A DNA stretch of 64,000 bases, from positions 4,856,458-4,920,457 of the forward strand of contig NC_031502.1 in NCBI RefSeq assembly GCF_000237925.1, in the 5' to 3' direction. The translations under genes were made by a program, and so were the position numbers. This DNA is from Schistosoma mansoni. Lineage: Eukaryota > Platyhelminthes > Trematoda > Strigeidida > Schistosomatidae. The notes under the pieces are model-generated. The model worked only from the letters and a program-made list of their open reading frames with translations, was not told where the DNA came from and made no database searches. Positions 21,531 through 33,683 of this stretch are shown here, piece by piece. Position 1 is the first letter of the stretch. Every line of letters begins with the position of its first letter.

Positions 21531-22970
21531 TTAGTTACACGTTAATGATGACCAAGGTCATTATCAGTGATTTGGATGGTAAAGATTACTTCACATAATT
21601 TGAACTTGACATCACCGCACAAACTAAAATAACGCAAATCCCCCGACAGCGAGTCTGATGGTAAATATGCCTTAACACAAATGTACAAAGATCATTAACG
21701 ACAAAGCTGAACTGATTCTCACATTCTCACGCATTGGCAATTCACCTCTGTTTCGATATTGCGCGCACTTACTTATACGATGCTTCCATTTCATACCACA
21801 AGCGAACATCATATTTTTCCTTCCGACATTAAGTAAAACTAATATGACTCGTATATGTCGAAAATCACGTACAAAGAACACTAAGTAATGTGTACATTTA
21901 TAGATTGTAATGATCACAATGACCTAAGAGTAAAGTGGTATGTTAGAAGTTCGGTTATTGATTATTTCAGGCAATTTTTATACATCAAGATTTCTCCCAT
22001 TGTCAAGTTCTCTGGCTTCACATGCTCCTCACTAAACAGTTGGAATAATGAAAACAATTTCTATTTGCTGGCTGACCTATGTCACAATATGCTGACAAAA
22101 TGAAATCGATCCACGGGTGGAACATTAGTACGTAATTTTCATTCTGCTATCTATGTGATTTCACATTTAGTACAACTACTGACCGTTACACATTAAACTG
22201 TGATGATCAAAGTACTATCTGATTCAGGCGGATTGCCATGAAATGCTGGTCGATTATAAAGACCTACGTCGAGCTTTGAGTCATTGCAAATTATTACTAA
22301 TGAAAACGGAACTTAAAATATACAAAGGTACGAAGCCAATTACTGTAACTATTAACAATGTACTTCAGGACGGTCGTAATTCTATTTACCAATCTCGTCC
22401 TCCTTGAAAATATATAAAACACACATAGAATGTAAGATCACAGTTACTTTCTCCATTTAATAATACACACATAACATTACTAGATACAATAATAGGAATA
22501 CATTCACGTCTATTTGTAAATGGCTCTAAAAAGGACATTCATCCGCCCCTTAGTTTCTATTCCCTTGCCTAGGATATTACGTTTTGCGATGACAGCATGC
22601 CTTATGACGAGTCGTTTTTCATACCATGTTTGAGTACACGGTGTTTCTTGTCAGTCGGTGCAGCATCAAAATGTGTGTGTCGCCTCCATTAAACTGAACA
22701 TTTGATTATAGCACATTTGACCACTTTTATTTCTTCAGCAATAAATGTCCTCCAATATATTGTCGAAACATGGGATCTGACGCTTCTGTTGCGGAGGAAT
22801 AATTTTGTAAACTAGAAGGCAGATTTATCAACTACGAAATGAACCTACCCAGGATTTTTCCGACGTCGACAGAACACCTGAATATTTTTTCGCATTGTAG
22901 TCTCCTCAATTCTGCTGACAGTTGACGACTAAATGGAAAGTGTCACACACTTTGCATGACATTTTAAATT
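21531..22970. other. Unannotated intergenic stretch
   Basis: AT-rich; small open frames (for example 21672-21917 and 21888-22103) show no family resemblance. Nothing supportable. Confidence 0.45.
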
Positions 22971-22974
22971 AAAC

Positions 22975-23265
22975 AAGATTTTGATACTTGTTCGGATCTG
23001 TTTCCACCACTGCAGCCGCTATCTCCAGCCAATCGTCCTTGACGGTCCCAAGAAAATTTGGATTATTGTTTGGCACTCAGAGAATTGTGGAACTCGGGAG
23101 GGCAGCACTGAAAACGCCAGCCGAGTGAAGGGGATGGAGGTTAGCATGCTCATTATATTCATTTCCAAAGCCATAATTCGAAGGCGAAATAAATCTTTGT
23201 TGTTGGTCTGTTGTAACACTTTAAGTTGCATATTCAAGGCCCTCTGCTGATCCACCTGTGTCAAT
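22975..23265 (-). other. Coding-like segment of unknown origin
   Basis: The minus strand holds an 81-codon open frame (LKVLQQTNNKDLFRLRIMAL), and a second frame with coding-like composition reads NNNPNFLGTVKDDWLEIAAA. Two overlapping half-good frames suggest a decayed gene or mobile-element piece rather than a live exon. No family was recognised. Confidence 0.3.
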
Positions 23266-23704
23266 TAAGCCATCATGAAATTATATTATATATCTGACTA
23301 ACTTACAACAATCAATAATTGACGTCTGTGTTTGTAGCCAATACCAGGTAATATCAAGGAAATTATCACCACTCATATTACTTTTTTGGAAATAACAATC
23401 AATAACTTCATTTTTAGAACTGTTCGTTGGGTTAAAAAAACGGATGAATAAGGTTTTAATGATAAAAAATATAGACATCACTGTGCTGCAAACGCTATTT
23501 TTTAAACAATGTCTCATGAACCAAAATATCTATTCCTGAGGAATCGAAGTCAATTGTGTGCATTTGTGAACAAGACATCCTTCGCTGTCGGGACGCAGAT
23601 TAAAATACACTTTATCAAAAGAGCATTTAATAGGGGTTAATAAACTTTTCCACCCCTAAAACTGTTCTTACTTCCTGAAAAATAAGAGCTAGTCACTTAG
23701 ACCC

Positions 23705-24612
23705 AAAATATCCCGGCAGTGGCCCTAAGCCTGCAAACATCGGAGACAAATATTTGTTTTTTGATTCCGTTATAAGTTCTCAAAAGTTTCAAAAGCAATT
23801 GCTATAGTCTGCACACGTTACAGAAAAAACCTCACTGACAAGCGAAAGACTATCAGTTAAACGGTCATTTCAAATTCGAGTTGGACAAGAAGAACGCCGT
23901 TAGAAGTCCCGCTACATGATCACCAAAAGCATAAGAATCAGCCGGCACAGAGGTCCATGGAGTACTTGAGCGAGTATGTGATAGTCAGGACAAAGCTTAC
24001 AGACATGGTATATAACAGTAGAGTCAACTATCACATAGCGTAGTCCTTCAGACCACAACGGCAATTAGTGTGTTCGCGCCACTCTTACCGTTAAACCCCA
24101 CGATAACCAAGTCTCTGTGTCTGAGAACTTCAGAAACCGAGAAGACTTCAGTGAGACCCTTTAGACCTGGTACGGCTCGATAAATAGCCTCTTCCATCAC
24201 ATCATATGTTGTGACAGCCGACATAAATCGGTAGGACAGTTATAGGAAATCATTAAAAACACATTTTGGTGTCGATTGAACTTCATCAACAATCCATGAT
24301 CCAGAACCGAAATACCATGTTCCTGCCAATGAAACATGGTACACAGGCAAAAACATGCACCGCCCAGTTCCACAGGACTTGCTAACTCACGTCAAATAAC
24401 AACCTTTTTAAATACTTAAAACAGACACCACTGTAGAGGAGCACTACGTGATGAGATAAAACATCAAACGCCTCTATAGTGATGTAAGGTGACTAAGTTA
24501 TGAACTATGGGGAGTCAGAAACTTGTGAGTGAGGTTGGATTTAGAGATCATAGTCCTAAATGAAGCGTAGCTATCCTCCGATATCACTGACGAAAAAGTG
24601 AGCATGCCAGGG
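23705..24612. repeat. 908-bp segment, first copy (second at 27153-28060)
   Basis: This left flank of the BEL element recurs, identical as far as I can read, at 27153-28060, where it also abuts an LTR. It contains no recognised gene. Confidence 0.9.
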
Positions 24613-24964
24613 TGTTACGGGAGAACTGAAGACATTTGGCTGATTAAAACCTTTTTACTGTACATCAATTTTACTGTGTTTTTTGGATGTGTTTGTTTTA
24701 CTTAACCTTTGGACTTGATTGTTCATATCATTCTTTTCGGACATTTTGGTTTCTTTTGTCATTGGTTTGGTATTTGGGAGTTTTTGCTCCAGGAACCTAC
24801 AAAATTGAAGAACGACTTTGGTCGATTATTTGTGAATTGAGAATAAACTTGGTATCTTATTTGGAGTTTTGGTTCTCTTGCCTATTTGGGTTCGTGATTT
24901 GCGAATATCGACGACCAGTACTTCAATAGTTGGAACGGGCAAAAACTCATAATTGGACGTAACA
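24613..24964 (+). repeat. BEL LTR 1 (5' outer)
   Basis: 352 bp, TGTTACG...CGTAACA, preceded by AGGG. Reads the same as LTR 3. Confidence 0.92.
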
Positions 24965-25262
24965 TAAAGTTCTTCAATTACTGGTTCTGTGTTCACACTG
25001 GATTAGTCTGGACAGTAATTCGGGTCCAAGTTCTGGTTCTACTGAACGAAGGTGTACTATGGAAACTCGAAGCAAAAGACAGAAGGAAAACGATGAATTG
25101 GACGGTAAAATTTCCAGAGCTGTTTGTGGTATGTATGACGTCAACGGTGATAAATGTGATGATATTAGCCTTAATAGTATGTCCTCTAGCCAGTTAAGTA
25201 CTTCTAGATTAAAGTTAGACAAAGCATTGCTGAGGAAAAGGAAGTTAGAAAAGTGACTTGAA

Positions 25263-26942
25263 TTGGAACGGCAACTTAAGATGTTAGATCTTCAAGAAGA
25301 GGTTGATATCGCCGAATTAGAATGCAACGTCATCAAGGACGATGAACGATTGCCCGTAGATAAATGTGGAATAAATGCCAAAGTGGAAAATTATTTGAAT
25401 TGTGAAACTGGGGGTAATAATCACTCAGGAGAGGTATGTAACATCTCAAAAATCGATTGGGTTGATGAACTGAGGGACACTTTACATACATTGGTCGGTA
25501 ACATGGTTTTACCTAAGATCGATATGATGTACTTTGATGGACAACCGGGTCAGTATTACCGTTTCATTAGTCAGTTCAATAGCCTTATAGAGAGTAAACT
25601 GTCAGATAAGGGCCAGTTGCTGTCGTATTTGTTATATTATTGCAAAGGAAAGGCCAGAACGGCGATTGAATCTTGCATTTCTTTGCCCAGTCATTTAGGC
25701 TATGATAGGGCTAAACGAATTTTATATGATTTATTTAGTAAAGAGCACCTTGTTGCGCGGGAACTAATTGCTGAGTTATTAAGCCATAAATCTGTCGGAA
25801 GGTCAGCTGACGTATTAACTGACTTTGCTATTAAGTTACGTAATGTATGTATAACGTTGAAGGAAATGGGATACATGTCTGACGTTAATTCTACGGCTAA
25901 TTTAGAGGTAATAGTTTCATGTCTGCCACTAGAATTGCAAAATAAGTGGGCTGAAGTCGCTGATAAGATCATGATGCACGGGAAGGAGCCGAGCTTCGAA
26001 GAATTTATGGTCTTCGTAGAAGAGAGGGCCAGAATTACCCGAACCCGTTATGGTAGATTAGTACAGTGTAATTCAAAGTTCGGTAAAGGGAATTCTGAAG
26101 GCCAAGCTGACAGATCACGCTTTCATGCAATTAGACGAGGCCCAAATAACTCAGTCAAGGTATCAAGTTGTGCAATCCGCTTAGGTGATCATGAGGCGAC
26201 AGATTGTCCAAGGTTAGCAAAAATGAATGTAAGAGAAAGGAGGCAGGAGATAAGAAGACGTGGTCTATGTTACTTATGTTTGAGGAAAGGTCACATAGCT
26301 ATATCATGCAACTCAGGCTTCAAGTGCGACGTCGAGAACTGCAAGGTTAGGCATAATTCATTATTGCATATTGATGGTATTGATAACCATATGATGAACC
26401 TAACTAAGGATTGGAACTCCCCAAGGGTTTGTTTGGGCATCGTTCCAGTCAGACTATACGGTCCCAAAGGATGTTTGGAAACATATGCACTTCTAGATAG
26501 TGGTTCAGACACTTCTCTTGTATGTGAAGAATTAATTAATCAGTTGGGTATCAAAGGTAAAGAGACTTCGATAAGAGTGGCGACTGTGAACGGAACTACC
26601 AATTGTGAGTGTTTGGAGGTAAATTTAGAGGTAGTTTCACTAGATGAACGGGGTTCTATAAGGATCAACAAAGTTTACACGACCAAGAAACTTCCGATCG
26701 ATCATGTAGCACCTTTAACCGAACTCCAACTGAAAAGGTGGAAACATTTAAAGGACATAACCCTTCCGAGGTTGCAAGGTAATTTTGTAGGGATATTGAT
26801 TGGGTGTGATGCTCCGGATGCACATTGGGTCTTGGAACAACGTCTGGGGGACAGGAAGCATACGTTTGCTGTGCGAACCCATCTCGGTTGGATGATTATA
26901 GGTCCTAAGGGGGCATCAAGTTCAGTGGTGCCATTGTTCTAA
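25263..26942 (+). CDS. BEL Gag-protease reading frame (fossil element part)
   Basis: An open frame of about 559 codons encodes a BEL-family Gag (retropepsin-linked), a Cys/His zinc-knuckle region near residues 336-350, and a retropepsin with DSGSDTS near residue 410. It ends near RTHLGWMIIGP, the start of the protease-RT connection in this family. It belongs to the retrotransposon and is not a host gene. Confidence 0.85.
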   Translation: MERQLKMLDLQEEVDIAELECNVIKDDERLPVDKCGINAKVENYLNCETGGNNHSGEVCNISKIDWVDELRDTLHTLVGNMVLPKIDMMYFDGQPGQYYRFISQFNSLIESKLSDKGQLLSYLLYYCKGKARTAIESCISLPSHLGYDRAKRILYDLFSKEHLVARELIAELLSHKSVGRSADVLTDFAIKLRNVCITLKEMGYMSDVNSTANLEVIVSCLPLELQNKWAEVADKIMMHGKEPSFEEFMVFVEERARITRTRYGRLVQCNSKFGKGNSEGQADRSRFHAIRRGPNNSVKVSSCAIRLGDHEATDCPRLAKMNVRERRQEIRRRGLCYLCLRKGHIAISCNSGFKCDVENCKVRHNSLLHIDGIDNHMMNLTKDWNSPRVCLGIVPVRLYGPKGCLETYALLDSGSDTSLVCEELINQLGIKGKETSIRVATVNGTTNCECLEVNLEVVSLDERGSIRINKVYTTKKLPIDHVAPLTELQLKRWKHLKDITLPRLQGNFVGILIGCDAPDAHWVLEQRLGDRKHTFAVRTHLGWMIIGPKGASSSVVPLF

Positions 26943-26952
26943 TGATATTTGC

Positions 26953-27152
26953 NNNNNNNNNNNNNNNNNNNNNNNNNNNNNNNNNNNNNNNNNNNNNNNN
27001 NNNNNNNNNNNNNNNNNNNNNNNNNNNNNNNNNNNNNNNNNNNNNNNNNNNNNNNNNNNNNNNNNNNNNNNNNNNNNNNNNNNNNNNNNNNNNNNNNNNN
27101 NNNNNNNNNNNNNNNNNNNNNNNNNNNNNNNNNNNNNNNNNNNNNNNNNNNN
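26953..27152. other. Assembly gap, 200 N
   Basis: A run of 200 N inside the BEL element, followed at once by the exact duplicate of the element's left flank. Confidence 0.95.
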
Positions 27153-28060
27153 AAAATATCCCGGCAGTGGCCCTAAGCCTGCAAACATCGGAGACAAATA
27201 TTTGTTTTTTGATTCCGTTATAAGTTCTCAAAAGTTTCAAAAGCAATTGCTATAGTCTGCACACGTTACAGAAAAAACCTCACTGACAAGCGAAAGACTA
27301 TCAGTTAAACGGTCATTTCAAATTCGAGTTGGACAAGAAGAACGCCGTTAGAAGTCCCGCTACATGATCACCAAAAGCATAAGAATCAGCCGGCACAGAG
27401 GTCCATGGAGTACTTGAGCGAGTATGTGATAGTCAGGACAAAGCTTACAGACATGGTATATAACAGTAGAGTCAACTATCACATAGCGTAGTCCTTCAGA
27501 CCACAACGGCAATTAGTGTGTTCGCGCCACTCTTACCGTTAAACCCCACGATAACCAAGTCTCTGTGTCTGAGAACTTCAGAAACCGAGAAGACTTCAGT
27601 GAGACCCTTTAGACCTGGTACGGCTCGATAAATAGCCTCTTCCATCACATCATATGTTGTGACAGCCGACATAAATCGGTAGGACAGTTATAGGAAATCA
27701 TTAAAAACACATTTTGGTGTCGATTGAACTTCATCAACAATCCATGATCCAGAACCGAAATACCATGTTCCTGCCAATGAAACATGGTACACAGGCAAAA
27801 ACATGCACCGCCCAGTTCCACAGGACTTGCTAACTCACGTCAAATAACAACCTTTTTAAATACTTAAAACAGACACCACTGTAGAGGAGCACTACGTGAT
27901 GAGATAAAACATCAAACGCCTCTATAGTGATGTAAGGTGACTAAGTTATGAACTATGGGGAGTCAGAAACTTGTGAGTGAGGTTGGATTTAGAGATCATA
28001 GTCCTAAATGAAGCGTAGCTATCCTCCGATATCACTGACGAAAAAGTGAGCATGCCAGGG
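27153..28060. repeat. 908-bp segment, second copy (first at 23705-24612)
   Basis: It starts exactly at the gap edge and repeats the BEL left flank, including the final AGGG. Most likely a duplicated contig end rather than genuine DNA. Confidence 0.85.
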
Positions 28061-28412
28061 TGTTACGGGAGAACTGAAGACATTTGGCTGATTAAAACCT
28101 TTTTACTGTACATCAATTTTACTGTGTTTTTTGGATGTGTTTGTTTTACTTAACCTTTGGACTTGATTGTTCATATCATTCTTTTCGGACATTTTGGTTT
28201 CTTTTGTCATTGGTTTGGTATTTGGGAGTTTTTGCTCCAGGAACCTACAAAATTGAAGAACGACTTTGGTCGATTATTTGTGGATTGCGAATAAACTTGG
28301 TATCTTATTTGGAGTTTTGGTTCTCTTGCCTACTTGGGTTCGTGATTTGTGAATATCGACGGCCAGTACTTCAATAGTTGGAACGGGCAAAAACTCATAA
28401 TTGGACGTAACA
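28061..28412 (+). repeat. BEL LTR 2 (internal, diverged)
   Basis: 352 bp with the same ends as LTRs 1 and 3 but several substitutions. It therefore comes from another allele or another genomic copy of the element. Confidence 0.9.
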
Positions 28413-28494
28413 TAAAGGTCTCCAATTATTGGTTCTGTGTTCACACTGGATTAGTCTGGACAGTAATTTGGCTCCAAATTCTGGTTCTACTGAA

Positions 28495-29394
28495 CGAAGG
28501 TGTACTATGGAAACTCGAAGCAAAAGAGAGAAGGGAAACGACAAATTGGACGGTAAAATTTCCAGAGCTGTTTGTGGTATGTATGACGTTAACGATGATA
28601 AATGTGATGATATTAGCCTTAATAGTATGTTCTTTAGCCAGCTAAGTACTTCTAGATTAAAGTTAGACAAAGCATTGCTGAGGAAAAGGAATTTAGAAAA
28701 GAGACTTGAATTGGAACGGCAACTTAAGATGTTAGATCTTCAAGAAGAGGTTGATATCGTCGAATTAGAATGCAACGTCATCAAGGACGATGAACGATTG
28801 CCCGTAGATAAATGTGGAATAAATGCTAAAGTGGAAAATTATTTGAATTGTGAAACTGGGTGTAATAATCACTCAGGAGAGGCATGTAACATCTCAAAAA
28901 TCGATTGGGTTGATGAACTGAGGGACACTTTACATACATTGGTCGGTAACATGGTTTTACCTAAGATCGATATGATTTACTTTGATGGACAACCGGGTCA
29001 GTATTACCGTTTCATTAGTCAGTTCAATAGCCTTATAGAGAGTAAACCGTCAGATAAGGGCCAATTGCTGTCGTATTTGTTATATTATTGCAAAGGAAAG
29101 GCCAGAACGGCAATTGAATCTTGCATTTCTTTGCCCAGTCATTTAGGCTATGATAGGGCTAAACGAATTTTATATGATTTATTTGGTAAAGAGCACCTTG
29201 TTGCGCGGGAACTAATTGCTGAGTTATTAAACCATAAATCTGTCGGAAGGTCAGCTGACGTATTAACTGACTTTGCCATTAAGTTACGTAATGTATGTAT
29301 AACGTTGAAGGAAATGGGATACATGTCTGCCACTAGAATTGCAAAATAAGTGGGCGGAAGTCGCATATAAGATCATGATGCACGGGAAAGAGCC
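28495..29394 (+). mobile_element. BEL Gag region, second partial copy
   Basis: Repeats the Gag start of the element at 25.05-25.99 kb with a few percent differences and stops at a gap. It is broken. Confidence 0.85.
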
Positions 29395-29594
29395 NNNNNN
29401 NNNNNNNNNNNNNNNNNNNNNNNNNNNNNNNNNNNNNNNNNNNNNNNNNNNNNNNNNNNNNNNNNNNNNNNNNNNNNNNNNNNNNNNNNNNNNNNNNNNN
29501 NNNNNNNNNNNNNNNNNNNNNNNNNNNNNNNNNNNNNNNNNNNNNNNNNNNNNNNNNNNNNNNNNNNNNNNNNNNNNNNNNNNNNNNNNNNNNN
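29395..29594. other. Assembly gap, 200 N
   Basis: A run of 200 N joining the second Gag copy to the pol part of the element. Confidence 0.95.
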
Positions 29595-29609
29595 CCGCTC
29601 TTCCGATCT
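29595..29609 (+). other. Illumina paired-end adapter remnant
   Basis: CCGCTCTTCCGATCT directly after the gap equals the 3' end of the Illumina paired-end adapter (ending GAACCGCTCTTCCGATCT). It is not genomic. Confidence 0.92.
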
Positions 29610-31870
29610 ACCGAATAATTTGGAACTGGCTGAACGCAGACCAGAGTGTTTAAGGAAAAGGTTTATGAAAGATAATAGTCTTCTGCAGAAATATCAAGCT
29701 GTGATGAATAAACATTTAAGTAAGGGCTACATCATTGAAGCTAGCAAGGAGGGATTTGACCGTGATGCTGTTTGTTAGTATATTCTTCATCATCCCGTTA
29801 TCAACCCTAAAAAGCCTGGAAAACTCAGAATTGTTTTTGATTGTGCAGCTGTCTATCAAGGTTTTTCTCTTAATGATCAGCTTTTAAGAGGACCAAATAC
29901 CGTCAATAGTTTATTTGGTGTACTTCTACGATTCAGATTAGCTAACGTAGCATTAGCCGCTGATATCGAAGAGATGTTTCTTCAAGTAAGGATCCCGAGA
30001 CAAGATAGGGGAGCGTTTCGTCCATTGTGGTGGGAAGATGGTGATATAAAACGAACGGCTAAGGAATATTGTTTAACAGTTCATCCGTTTGGAGCCGTGT
30101 CCTCCCCCTTTTGCGCTAATTTCGCTCTCAAGAAGACGGTGGATATATTCGGTAAGGAATTTAATAGAGATATCCAGGAAGTCGTAGATAATAGTTTCTA
30201 TGTCGATGACTATTTAGCCTCCATTGATAATGTACAGGATGCAATTGAGCTGGCAAAAGCCCTTGGTTTGCTCCTCAGAAAAGGTGGGTTCAGACTTACG
30301 AAGTGGATAAGTAACTGTTTGCAAGTTCTCGAATCAATTCATCCAGAAGAGAGAGCAGAAGCCGTAAGAGAGATTGACTTTGAAAGGCTTCCTACGGAAC
30401 GCACTTTGGGATTATTTTGAAATACTATGGTTGATTCGTTTGAATTTAAAGTTCACATACCGAAACGTCCCCTCACTAGGCGAGGTATATTATCGAGTGT
30501 AGCCTCACTTTACGACCCCTTGGGATTGTTAGCACCGTTTATACTTCCCATGAAGCAGTTACTTCAACGTTTGGGTAAATTGGGACTAGGATGGGACGAA
30601 GAGATTCCAAATGAGGAGAGCAAATGCTGATTAGAGATTTTAAGTGAATTTCAGAGGGTTCAGAACGTTTGTTTTCCACGTTGTGTATTGTTTCTGCAAT
30701 CAGATCGTTCGCTCCTGGAACTTCAAATTTTCAGTGATGCCTCGGAAAATGGATATGGGGCAGTGGTATACGTCCGCCCTTACATTTCTGACACTGAGGT
30801 ATGTTCTCGTCTCGTTACGGCTAAGGCAAGAGTAGCCCCGTTAAAGGTCCAAACTATACCACGCTTGGAACTTACGGCAGCAGTTTTAGCAGTTCGCATG
30901 GGATCCCAGCTGCAGTCAGAATTAGATATTAAGTTTGCAGAGGTTAAATTTTGGACGGATTCCATGATTGTCTTGCACTATATTAGAAATGAGAAAAGCC
31001 AGTTTAAAACATTCATAGCAAATTGGATTTCGACTATTCATAGTCTTACTAAGGTGGACCAATGGAGATTCGTACCTTCTAAAGAAAACAGTAGACTTCG
31101 CATCCAGAGGGGTTAAGTTTAACATCGATGATGTCAAGGTATGGGAGGAGGGTCCAAGTTTTCTCAAGAAGCCGAAGGAGTGTTGGCCTGCTGTTGATAT
31201 ACAAGGTCCTGAACCCCATCTCTTGGAATTAAAGAAAGCAATGTCCACGCATGTGATAGTTGAAGAATCCACTGTTGGGATTGACTGGCATTTCAGCCCT
31301 CCGGCTGCCAGTCATTGGGGAGGAGTATGGGAGCGCATGATTCGCTCTGTACGTAGAGTATTGGGTGCTCTTGTTAAGGAACAACCTTTAACAGATGAAT
31401 GTCTTGAAACTTTCATGATAGAGGCTGAGCGTATAATTAACAATCGACCTTTGGTCCCGGTTACAGACGACTCGAGTGATCTCGATGCAATAACACCAGT
31501 AAAACTATTACTATTGAGAGAGAACGTCGCAGAACTTACTAACGTTCTATCTAGTGACAGGTATTCTAAGAGATGGAAGCAAGTGAATTACTTAGCACAA
31601 GTTTTTTGGAGACGTTGGTCTAAGGAATATGTTTCGCTTTTGCAGCGTAGATACAAGTGGACCCAACTCGAGAGGAACATAAGGGAGGGTGACTTAGTAA
31701 TGATATGTCCTGAGTTATCCGAGAAAAACAAATGGCCCTTAGGTCTAGTACAGAGAGTGTTACCAAGTAAGGATGGATTAGTGAGGCAGGTAGAGCTGAG
31801 GACAAGAAAGGGGATACTAGTGAGAGATATTAGAATACTGTGTCTTCTTGAAGCTGTAGATGGTAGGTAG
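29610..31870 (+). mobile_element. BEL pol part: RT, RNase H, integrase end
   Basis: KPGKLRIVFDCAAVYQG and DIEEMFLQVRIP belong to the BEL reverse transcriptase, with YVDDY as the catalytic box. FSDASENGYGAVVY is RNase H. PPAASHWGGVWERMIRSVRR and INNRPLVPVT are the integrase end typical of BEL elements. Broken in several places. Confidence 0.88.
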
Positions 31871-32027
31871 CTACTCGGATCCCTAGGCGTACTGGTGTAA
31901 GTCCTAGGGATCACGAGGTTGTTAGTGTGTTGAATGCTTGTTGTTGATTGTTTGTGATGTATATACTTCGCTTCCTGCTACCTATTTACTCGTCTGTGAA
32001 AAGAATCAAGGTTCTTTTGGTCGGGAG

Positions 32028-32379
32028 TGTTACGGGAGAACTGAAGACATTTGGCTGATTAAAACCTTTTTACTGTACATCAATTTTACTGTGTTTTTTG
32101 GATGTGTTTGTTTTACTTAACCTTTGGACTTGATTGTTCATATCATTCTTTTCGGACATTTTGGTTTCTTTTGTCATTGGTTTGGTATTTGGGAGTTTTT
32201 GCTCCAGGAACCTACAAAATTGAAGAACGACTTTGGTCGATTATTTGTGAATTGAGAATAAACTTGGTATCTTATTTGGAGTTTTGGTTCTCTTGCCTAT
32301 TTGGGTTCGTGATTTGCGAATATCGACGACCAGTACTTCAATAGTTGGAACGGGCAAAAACTCATAATTGGACGTAACA
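32028..32379 (+). repeat. BEL LTR 3 (3' outer)
   Basis: 352 bp, reads the same as LTR 1; followed by AGGG, the second half of the target duplication. Confidence 0.92.
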
Positions 32380-32404
32380 AGGGATGGAGTGATTCCGATT
32401 CCAT

Positions 32405-32425
32405 TTGGTATATAAAAAGCGAGGC
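32405..32425 (+). promoter_or_regulatory. TATA-like core promoter candidate
   Basis: TATATAAAAA at 32409-32418 is followed by a GC-richer GCGAGGCGAAG, 30 nt after the BEL insertion point. It may be the promoter of an older element or of an unannotated transcript. Context only. Confidence 0.3.
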
Positions 32426-33440
32426 GAAGTGGCGATACAAATTAACGACCGCTTCAAAGCCGAAACACAAACCCTGAGTGAGCAGACAGAATCTGCTAGT
32501 ATTGCCTCGATGCAAACGGAGGAAAAGACCAGCACCACACAAAAGTAAGATTATCCGGGCCGGACTACAGGATTCACACCTAAGGTTCCCTCAAATGTTA
32601 CATATTCCTCGTCAAATCTTTCCATATCATGGGGCAGTTGGACGACCTGTTTGGACCAAAAGATGACGGTCCATGTTTTGTCTTTTGACTATAAGCATTC
32701 GACCTACAACAGCATGTACTCATGGATATGGCTGTGAAGATAGGTTTCACTGACCCACGTTTATCTTGGGTCCTAAACTTCATGGAGAAAAATATATTTC
32801 TAATCAGATTAAAAGGACTCCACTCAGGCCAGATGATCTGAAAGAGGGGGGACTTGACAAACGCGTGCTCATGGATTGCCATCTTCCGCTTGGACTAGCT
32901 GTACTTGGTGCATGTTTATAACCTACCTGCTGTTATCACTACCACATTTTGTGAACCTACTCATTTTTCGCCTATAATCGTCTCCGTTCCCCCTTTTATT
33001 CTTAAACTTGGGCCTCCTCACAGTCTTCAATCGTAATTAATTAACTTATTTGTTTATTTGTCTAGTTCTTGAAACGACCATCTCTTAATACTCGAATTTT
33101 CTCTTTTTCTTCACGTTGAAATCAACCAGTCAACCTCTTGCCTGATGGTATAATAGCTGTTGATATCCAAAAGTGTTGCTGCTTGGAGATAACCGAACTA
33201 GCTCAGAATACAACATATACAAACCTAGAAAGCTACAAAACTGACAGGAATTTGTGCAATCCATTAACTGGACTACCTTTTACTGGATATTAACAAAGAC
33301 CTGAAACCGTAACGAACTAACAAGAAGCGAGATCAAAGAAATCAATCAGCTTATTTAAACTCGTGATTTAAAAAAATTATATTCGATCCTACATGAAGTA
33401 TATTTCCTAGGCCATTCTCAAAACGCAAACTGTGGAGGCG
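32426..33440. other. Right flank of the BEL insertion, no gene recognised
   Basis: Less AT-rich than average up to about 32900 and repeat-like, but with no identified family. The later part is ordinary AT-rich DNA upstream of the AROS-like gene. Confidence 0.4.
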
Positions 33441-33454
33441 GGCATTTGGTTTTC

Positions 33455-33683
33455 ATGAAGTCACTGCTAAAAAAGGCATTAAGTCAAATTGCTATTGTTC
33501 CAGCTCTGCCCGAGTCTCGGAGACCTGAGGTAAACTTTCATAACGTTCATCATGGTTCTCAGGTACGATGTAAGTCCAGCAGGAAAAACCAAAGTAGAGG
33601 TCAACTAAAACGTCTTCGTAATGAATTATACCGAAGACATCATTCCAAAAAAGTTACTTGGAAAATATTTTCAAGTAAAAAGG
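33455..33683 (+). CDS. RPS19BP1: AROS-like exon 1
   Basis: Encodes the N-terminal helix and a very basic middle (RGQLKRLRNELYRRHHSKK), as expected of a nucleolar protein. Donor AAGG/GTATGT. Confidence 0.7.

Larger units (their letters stand above)
24613..32379 (+). mobile_element. Pao/BEL LTR retrotransposon (Sinbad/Saci-1-like), gapped and duplicated in assembly
   Basis: The outer LTRs at 24613-24964 and 32028-32379 are 352 bp, start TGTTACG, end CGTAACA and look identical. The 4-bp target duplication AGGG sits at 24609-24612 and 32380-32383. Parts on the plus strand: Gag with a BEL-type core (25263 onward: PKIDMMYFDGQPGQYYRFIS), zinc knuckle CYLCLRKGHIAISC about 26270, aspartic protease LLDSGSDTSLV about 26490, reverse transcriptase about 29810-30420 (YVDDY), RNase H about 30690-31100, integrase end about 31220-31870. 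No envelope gene seen. It is broken in several places, two N gaps interrupt it, and the body is shorter than a full family member. Identical outer LTRs suggest a recent insertion. Confidence 0.9.
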
